The notes beneath the pieces are model-generated. The model was not told the DNA's origin. It saw nothing but the letters and a program-made list of their open reading frames with translations, and ran no database searches. A stretch of 32,356 bases of DNA from Chitinophagia bacterium (GTDB taxonomy: Bacteria; Bacteroidota; Bacteroidia; Chitinophagales; Chitinophagaceae): contig RFVQ01000004.1 in the NCBI GenBank assembly GCA_009922495.1, forward strand, positions 1 to 32,356, given 5' to 3'. Below, piece by piece: positions 27,969-32,356 of the stretch. The translations under genes and the position numbers were made by a program. How positions within the stretch are numbered: the first letter of the stretch is position 1; each line of letters begins with the position of its first letter.

Positions 27969-28304
27969 TCAAGAGTGGGTCCATCGAAAGAAAAGAAGCG
28001 CAGGGATCAGGAGCAAAAGCTTCCACAATTGAAAGGCGCCTACATAGAGATCCAAGGCAAAATGACCAACCAGGATTCCTGCAAACAGAAAGACAGCCCA
28101 TTTCTCCTTAGACCAGATAAAAGAAATGGAGACAAACAGCAATACATTCAACAATACATGCGCTGCCGGATACAGGAGTCCGTATTGCGCATGAAATCCC
28201 GCAAAAGTATATAGGATATCAAATAGTCCCAAAGCAAACAGGATCCCGATAAGGGTACCCACCATATTTCTCTCTACGCTTTTTGAAACTGCCATATTAT
28301 ACAA
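27969..28304 (-). CDS. Small integral membrane hypothetical protein
   Basis: 111 aa (or 108 aa from ATG 28295), about four hydrophobic segments, translationally coupled to the upstream HIT gene. Confidence 0.7.
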   Translation of the reverse strand: MYNMAVSKSVERNMVGTLIGILFALGLFDILYTFAGFHAQYGLLYPAAHVLLNVLLFVSISFIWSKEKWAVFLFAGILVGHFALDLYVGAFQLWKLLLLIPALLFFRWTHS

Positions 28305-28692
28305 GGTGTTGCAGGATTTTATTTTGTGCTGCCTTTAACTCATCCGACGTGGGCTTGAGTTTGGGTCTGGTAAAATTGAGATCATCGGCAGATTGAATGG
28401 GGACCAGGTGCAGGTGTGCATGGGGAACCTCGAGGCCAACGACAGAAAGACCACAACGTTGGCAAGGGAATGCCTTTTCAATTGCCTTTGCAATGGGCTG
28501 CGCAAAACCCAGGATGGCAGAAAGCTCTTCCTGTGTAAGATCGAAAAACCGATCCATCTCTTTTTTAGGAACCACCAAGGTATGCCCTTCTACCAATGGG
28601 AAAACATCCAGAAAAGCATAGAACATTTCATTCTCTGCGATTTTATAGGATGGTATTTCACCTGCGATGATCTTGCTGAAGATACTGGCCAT
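28297..28692 (-). CDS. HIT family hydrolase
   Basis: IFSKIIAGEIPSYKIAENEMFYAFLDVFPLVEGHTLVVPKKE...VPHAHLHLVPI; HxHxH variant HAHLH. Confidence 0.95.
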   Translation of the reverse strand: MASIFSKIIAGEIPSYKIAENEMFYAFLDVFPLVEGHTLVVPKKEMDRFFDLTQEELSAILGFAQPIAKAIEKAFPCQRCGLSVVGLEVPHAHLHLVPIQSADDLNFTRPKLKPTSDELKAAQNKILQHLV

Positions 28693-28694
28693 GA

Positions 28695-29165
28695 TCAGAT
28701 GCTGATGTTGTCGATGGTGAAAACGATCTTTCCGTTGGGTGCTTGAATTTCAGCTTCGTCCCCCACTTTTTTTCCCAACAAACCTTTACCAATGGGAGAA
28801 GTCACGGATATCTTTTGCAATTTAAGATCAGCTTCTTTTTCAGAAACGATCTGGTAGGTCATGGATTTTTTGGTGGCCTTGTTCGTGATGGTCACTTTGG
28901 TAAGGATGGAAACCTTGCTGGTATCGATGTTGGTAGCATCCAGGATCCTGGCGGTTGCCAGCTCCGACTCCATGCGACTGATCTTGGCTTCCAACAATCC
29001 CTGTGCTTCTTTGGCGGCATCGTATTCTGCATTTTCCTTGAGATCCCCTTTTTCCCTGGCTTCTGCAATGGCTTTGGAGGCGGCAGGCCTTTCTACGGTT
29101 TTCATGTGATGAAGCTCCGCTTTCATTTGTTCCAGTGTCTCCTTGGTAACATACATTACGCTCAT
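28695..29165 (-). CDS. greA: Transcription elongation factor GreA
   Basis: YVTKETLEQMKAELHHMKTVERPAASKAIAEAREKGDLKENAEYDAAKEAQGLLEAKISRMESEL...VTSPIGKGLLGKKVGDEAEIQAPNG. Confidence 0.96.
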   Translation of the reverse strand: MSVMYVTKETLEQMKAELHHMKTVERPAASKAIAEAREKGDLKENAEYDAAKEAQGLLEAKISRMESELATARILDATNIDTSKVSILTKVTITNKATKKSMTYQIVSEKEADLKLQKISVTSPIGKGLLGKKVGDEAEIQAPNGKIVFTIDNISI

Positions 29166-29191
29166 AGGTCTATTTTTCTTTGGTCAGTTTT

Positions 29192-29232
29192 GAAAAAAAT
29201 AGCAACGCCCCAGAAAGATCTGAAGCGTTGCT
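29192..29232 (-). terminator. Strong terminator-like hairpin in the greA leader / downstream of the 2-hydroxyacid dehydrogenase
   Basis: AGCAACGC (29201-29208) / GCGTTGCT (29225-29232), with inner CAGA/TCTG stem; on minus followed by ATTTTTTT. Confidence 0.8.
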
Positions 29233-29238
29233 GTGTGG

Positions 29239-29246
29239 CAAAGGTA
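29239..29246 (-). promoter_or_regulatory. Candidate -7 element (TACCTTTG) immediately upstream of the greA leader hairpin
   Basis: Plus-strand CAAAGGTA; exact TAnnTTTG in the intergenic region between the dehydrogenase stop (29262) and greA. Confidence 0.45.
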
Positions 29247-29261
29247 GGTTTTTTTAGAAAA

Positions 29262-30197
29262 TCAGTATCCGGCTGCTTTCAGCTTTTGTACAATGATGTC
29301 AGCCATCTTGAACAGGGCTTCATGACTGTAGCCGGCAATATGGGGAGTGATGATCACATTGGCTCTTCGGGTCAGGTCTTGCAACTGCTGCTTTTCATGT
29401 ACCGTATAAGTTGCAAGTTGTTCATTTTCAAGGACATCAAGTCCTGCTCCGGCAATCCATCCAGCATCCAATGCTCTTTGCAAAGCTGCTGTATCCACAA
29501 CAGAGCCCCTGCTGCTATTAAGGAGATAAGGCTTGCGCTGAAGCTTGCTGAAAAAAACATCATTGGCGTAATGCTGGGTTTCATTTCCGAGGGGAAGGTG
29601 AAAGCTCACTACATCTGCCTGCGCAAGGATCGCATCTAAGGTGGATTCAACTACATGATTGGATCCAAAACCTTGCTTGTACTTATCATGTGCCAGTACC
29701 GTTGCGCCAAATGGTGCCAACAAAGCAGCAAATGCCTGGCCGGTATTGCCAAAACCAATGATGCCGACTGTTTTTCCTCTCAGCTCCATTCCCCGATTGG
29801 CTTCCCTGATCCATGCCGCCTGTTTCACTTCTTCTGATGCTGTCAAAATATTTCTCCTCAGGCTGATCAAGGTGCCCAGACACCATTCAGCTACTGCATC
29901 ACAGTTGCCTTCGGGACTGCTGAAACATTGGATGTTTTTTTGGCTTGCACATGCAGTATCAACGATCTCCATCCCACTGCCCAATCGGCCGAGCCATTTC
30001 AATTGTTTCGCCTCATCAAAAACGGCTTTGTCAATGATCAATCGAGTGGTGATGATGATACCGGTATAATCACCAATCGTGGCCAGCAATTCATCGCGGT
30101 TGATTTTTTCGTTTACCACTACTTCATATTGCATTGCTCTCAGCGCTGGAGCAAGACTGGGATGAACATAAGCCGTAATCAAGACCTTTCCATTCAT
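29262..30197 (-). CDS. D-isomer-specific 2-hydroxyacid dehydrogenase family protein (phosphoglycerate dehydrogenase-like)
   Basis: ELRGKTVGIIGFGNTGQAFAALLAPFGATVLAHD; VSFHLPLGNETQHYAN; LLNSSRGSVVDTAALQRALDAGWIAGAGLDVLENEQL. Confidence 0.92.
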   Translation of the reverse strand: MNGKVLITAYVHPSLAPALRAMQYEVVVNEKINRDELLATIGDYTGIIITTRLIIDKAVFDEAKQLKWLGRLGSGMEIVDTACASQKNIQCFSSPEGNCDAVAEWCLGTLISLRRNILTASEEVKQAAWIREANRGMELRGKTVGIIGFGNTGQAFAALLAPFGATVLAHDKYKQGFGSNHVVESTLDAILAQADVVSFHLPLGNETQHYANDVFFSKLQRKPYLLNSSRGSVVDTAALQRALDAGWIAGAGLDVLENEQLATYTVHEKQQLQDLTRRANVIITPHIAGYSHEALFKMADIIVQKLKAAGY

Positions 30198-30946
30198 CGC
30201 ATGCGATTTAGGATGTCAACAAAATCGGCCACTGATAATTGTTCTGCTCTCTTGGTGAAGATCGGATCTTGCAATACAGCAGGATCAAAATAAGGTTTCA
30301 GGGGATTGCGAAGCTGTTTCCTTCTTTGTCCGAATGCCGCCTTCACCAGCATCAAGAATTTTTTATGGTTCTCAATGCCATAGGGATTGCCTTGGAAGCG
30401 CAAACGAATAACCCCGCTTTTCACTTTGGGAGGTGGATTGAAACAATGCTCATCTACATCAAACAAATATTCTGTGGTAAAATAGGCTTGGCTAAGCACA
30501 CTGAGGATGCCATAATCCTTGCTGCCGGATTGGGCACAGATTCTTTCCGCCACTTCCTTCTGAAACATGCCCACCATGCATTGTACCTGCTCTCTCCACT
30601 CGATCACTTTGAAAACAATTTGAGAGGAAATGTTGTAAGGAAAGTTACCGATCATGGTGAAGGGACCCTCAAAAGGAAGATCGATATCCAGGATGCTGCC
30701 TTCGATGATCTTATCATTCAACGCAGGCCATGTCTTTTTGAGAAACTCAATCTTTTCTTCATCGATCTCCACTGCTTTGAAACGGATACCGGGCAGTTCG
30801 ATCAGGTATTGGGTGAGCGCACCCCCACCCGGACCTACTTCCAGGAGATCCTGAAAACTGCAGGCCTTGAGCGCATCCATGATCTGCAAACAAACCGATG
30901 CATCCTTCAGGAAATGTTGTCCGAGTGATTTTTTGAGGGTATACAT
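30194..30946 (-). CDS. rsmA: 16S rRNA (adenine1518-N6/adenine1519-N6)-dimethyltransferase
   Basis: MYTLKKSLGQHFLKDASVCLQIMDAL...LLEVGPGGGALTQYLIE...MIGNFPYNISSQIVFKVIEWRE...FNPPPKVKSGVIRL; start at ATG 30946. Confidence 0.96.
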   Translation of the reverse strand: MYTLKKSLGQHFLKDASVCLQIMDALKACSFQDLLEVGPGGGALTQYLIELPGIRFKAVEIDEEKIEFLKKTWPALNDKIIEGSILDIDLPFEGPFTMIGNFPYNISSQIVFKVIEWREQVQCMVGMFQKEVAERICAQSGSKDYGILSVLSQAYFTTEYLFDVDEHCFNPPPKVKSGVIRLRFQGNPYGIENHKKFLMLVKAAFGQRRKQLRNPLKPYFDPAVLQDPIFTKRAEQLSVADFVDILNRMR

Positions 30947-30952
30947 TGCGGT

Positions 30953-30960
30953 CAAAATTA
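30953..30960 (-). promoter_or_regulatory. Candidate -7 element (TAATTTTG) for rsmA
   Basis: Plus-strand CAAAATTA; exact TAnnTTTG 6 nt before ATG 30946. Confidence 0.45.
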
Positions 30961-30984
30961 CGGGAAAGATCCCCGTTTTCGGCG

Positions 30985-30992
30985 TACCTTTG
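30985..30992 (+). promoter_or_regulatory. Candidate -7 element (TACCTTTG) for pdxA
   Basis: Exact TAnnTTTG, 22 nt before ATG 31015. Confidence 0.45.
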
Positions 30993-31014
30993 GCCTTCAA
31001 TTCAAGTGGAAACA

Positions 31015-32100
31015 ATGAGTGTACAAAAAAGACCTGTTATTGGTATTTCTGTCGGAGACCTGAATGGGATCGGGATAGAGCTGATCATCAAAACATTCAG
31101 CGACAGCAGGATCACCGAATTTTGTACGCCCGTTGTGTTTGGAAACAACAAAGTGCTGAATTTTTACCGCAAACTGATGCCGGAAGCCAATATCAACTAC
31201 AACAGCACAAAGGACTTGTCAAAAATCAATCCCAAACAGCTGAACATCTTCACGGTTTGGGAAGAGGACGTGGATATTCAACCCGGACAAATGAACGAGA
31301 CGGGAGGACAATACGGAGTTAAATCCCTGCAGGCTGCGGTAAAAGCATTGAAAGAGCAATCCATCGATGCGCTCGTGACAGCTCCCCTGAACAAGTTCAC
31401 CATGCAAAGCAGTGAATTCAATTTCACCGGACATACCCCCTATTTGAAAGATGCTTTCAAAGCGGATGAAGTACTGATGCTGATGGTAGCGGAAAACATG
31501 AAGGTGGCCCTGCTGACAGAACATGTGGCCATTGGAGAGGTTGCCAAAAACATCAGCAAGGAGCAGATCATCAAAAAGATCAACCTGCTGAAGTCCAGCC
31601 TGAAAAAAGATTTTGGTTTGACAAGACCGCGCATTGCAGTACTCGGGCTCAACCCGCATGCCGGCGATGAAGGCCTGGTGGGAAGGGAAGAAAAAGACAT
31701 CATCAGACCTGCCGTTACCGAGTCAAAAAAGAATGATGCTGTGGTGATGGGCCCTTATAGTGCAGATGCTTTTTTTGCCCGTGGCAACCATGAAAAATTT
31801 GATGCAGTGCTGGCCATGTACCACGACCAGGGACTCATTCCCTTCAAATCACTTGCGCTGGGAGAGGGCACCAATTTTACTGCCGGTATTGCTGGCATCC
31901 GGACTTCCCCGGATCATGGAACAGCATTTGATATTGCCGGTAAAAACCTGGCGGATGAATCGTCTTTCCGCGCAGCCATCTTTGCAGCCATCGAAATATA
32001 CAACACCCGATCCGGTATTGCAGAAATGAGAAGAAATCCTCTCAGGAAGATTTCTGCACAAGTGGTAGCCAATGCGGTTGATGAGAAGATCGAAGAATAA
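31015..32100 (+). CDS. pdxA: 4-hydroxythreonine-4-phosphate dehydrogenase
   Basis: RPVIGISVGDLNGIGIELIIKTF...LVTAPLNKFTM...FTGHTPYLKDAF...AVLAMYHDQGLIPFKSLALGEGTNFTAGI..RTSPDHGTAFDIAGK. Confidence 0.96.
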   Translation: MSVQKRPVIGISVGDLNGIGIELIIKTFSDSRITEFCTPVVFGNNKVLNFYRKLMPEANINYNSTKDLSKINPKQLNIFTVWEEDVDIQPGQMNETGGQYGVKSLQAAVKALKEQSIDALVTAPLNKFTMQSSEFNFTGHTPYLKDAFKADEVLMLMVAENMKVALLTEHVAIGEVAKNISKEQIIKKINLLKSSLKKDFGLTRPRIAVLGLNPHAGDEGLVGREEKDIIRPAVTESKKNDAVVMGPYSADAFFARGNHEKFDAVLAMYHDQGLIPFKSLALGEGTNFTAGIAGIRTSPDHGTAFDIAGKNLADESSFRAAIFAAIEIYNTRSGIAEMRRNPLRKISAQVVANAVDEKIEE

Positions 32101-32121
32101 TCTTCACCGATACCTGCCCAA

Positions 32122-32356
32122 TCAGAGAGATGATTTGCCGATAGGCTTGTTGATTTCATAAGAGGAATAGACGATCTCAATTCTCCCCTTCTTGCTCAAT
32201 TGTTTTGGATCCTTTGGCTTCTGCGCTATACCGGCATCGTATTCAAAAGTGATGCCCTTGGGCAATTTGTAATCCTTGGTATTGAAGATCATGACTGCTT
32301 TGTCGGGCAATCCCCATTTTGCATATTTCCCGTACTCCATCTCCATCTCATAGGTA
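32122..32356 (-). CDS. Hypothetical protein, C-terminal part only (5' end beyond window)
   Basis: Open reading frame to window edge, ...MEMEYGKYAKWGLPDKAVMIFNTKDYKLPKGITFEYDAG...RIEIVYSSYEINKPIGKSSL; family not recognised. Confidence 0.55.
   Translation of the reverse strand, partial: TYEMEMEYGKYAKWGLPDKAVMIFNTKDYKLPKGITFEYDAGIAQKPKDPKQLSKKGRIEIVYSSYEINKPIGKSSL

Noticed and set aside
28743-29639. 298-aa plus-strand ORF across greA and the dehydrogenase
   Set aside because: Antisense to two conserved genes and their intergenic terminator; Phe/Gly/His-rich shadow translation.
30239-30928. 229-aa plus-strand ORF within rsmA
   Set aside because: Antisense shadow of rsmA.
1-32356. CRISPR arrays, tRNA/rRNA genes, transposases, integrases, phage or defence genes, BGC core genes
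   Set aside because: None seen: no direct-repeat array, no transposase/integrase motifs, no tRNA cloverleaf in the few intergenic gaps; the accessory-system hypothesis is not supported.

Overview
The window reads as a chromosomal segment of a Bacteroidota bacterium. It looks Chitinophagaceae-like from the protein families: T9SS sorting tail, DUF3098, DUF3108, Reg_prop/Y_Y_Y sensor kinase, and TAnnTTTG promoter elements. It is densely packed and mostly housekeeping: pyruvate dehydrogenase E2 C-terminus (partial), CoA-binding protein, secreted T9SS metallopeptidase, gltX, standalone B12-binding protein, fumC, sugar nucleotidyltransferase, alanine dehydrogenase, tsaE, copA-like P-type ATPase, recQ, standalone GroES-like protein, OmpR-type response regulator, propeller sensor kinase, ruvB, leuS, ftsX, DUF3098, uppP, UMF1-type MFS, MBL hydrolase, DUF3108 protein, AglD/LPG-synthase-like flippase, ruvC, small membrane protein, HIT protein, greA, 2-hydroxyacid dehydrogenase, rsmA, pdxA, and a truncated 3' gene. 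I found no mobile element, CRISPR array, rRNA or tRNA, phage or defence island, and I cannot support a claim of a new multi-gene system. The more interesting signals are compact regulatory ones. (i) A promoter-like element sits immediately upstream of a terminator-like hairpin in the greA leader. (ii) Convergent gene pairs have abutting or overlapping stops, with perfect hairpins embedded in the last codons of one partner. (iii) TAnnTTTG elements recur 4-6 nt before start codons, which suggests leaderless mRNAs. (iv) The flippase and ruvC have face-to-face promoter elements and non-ATG or ambiguous starts. (v) An OmpR-type regulator lies next to a HisKA_3-type kinase, an unexpected class pairing.
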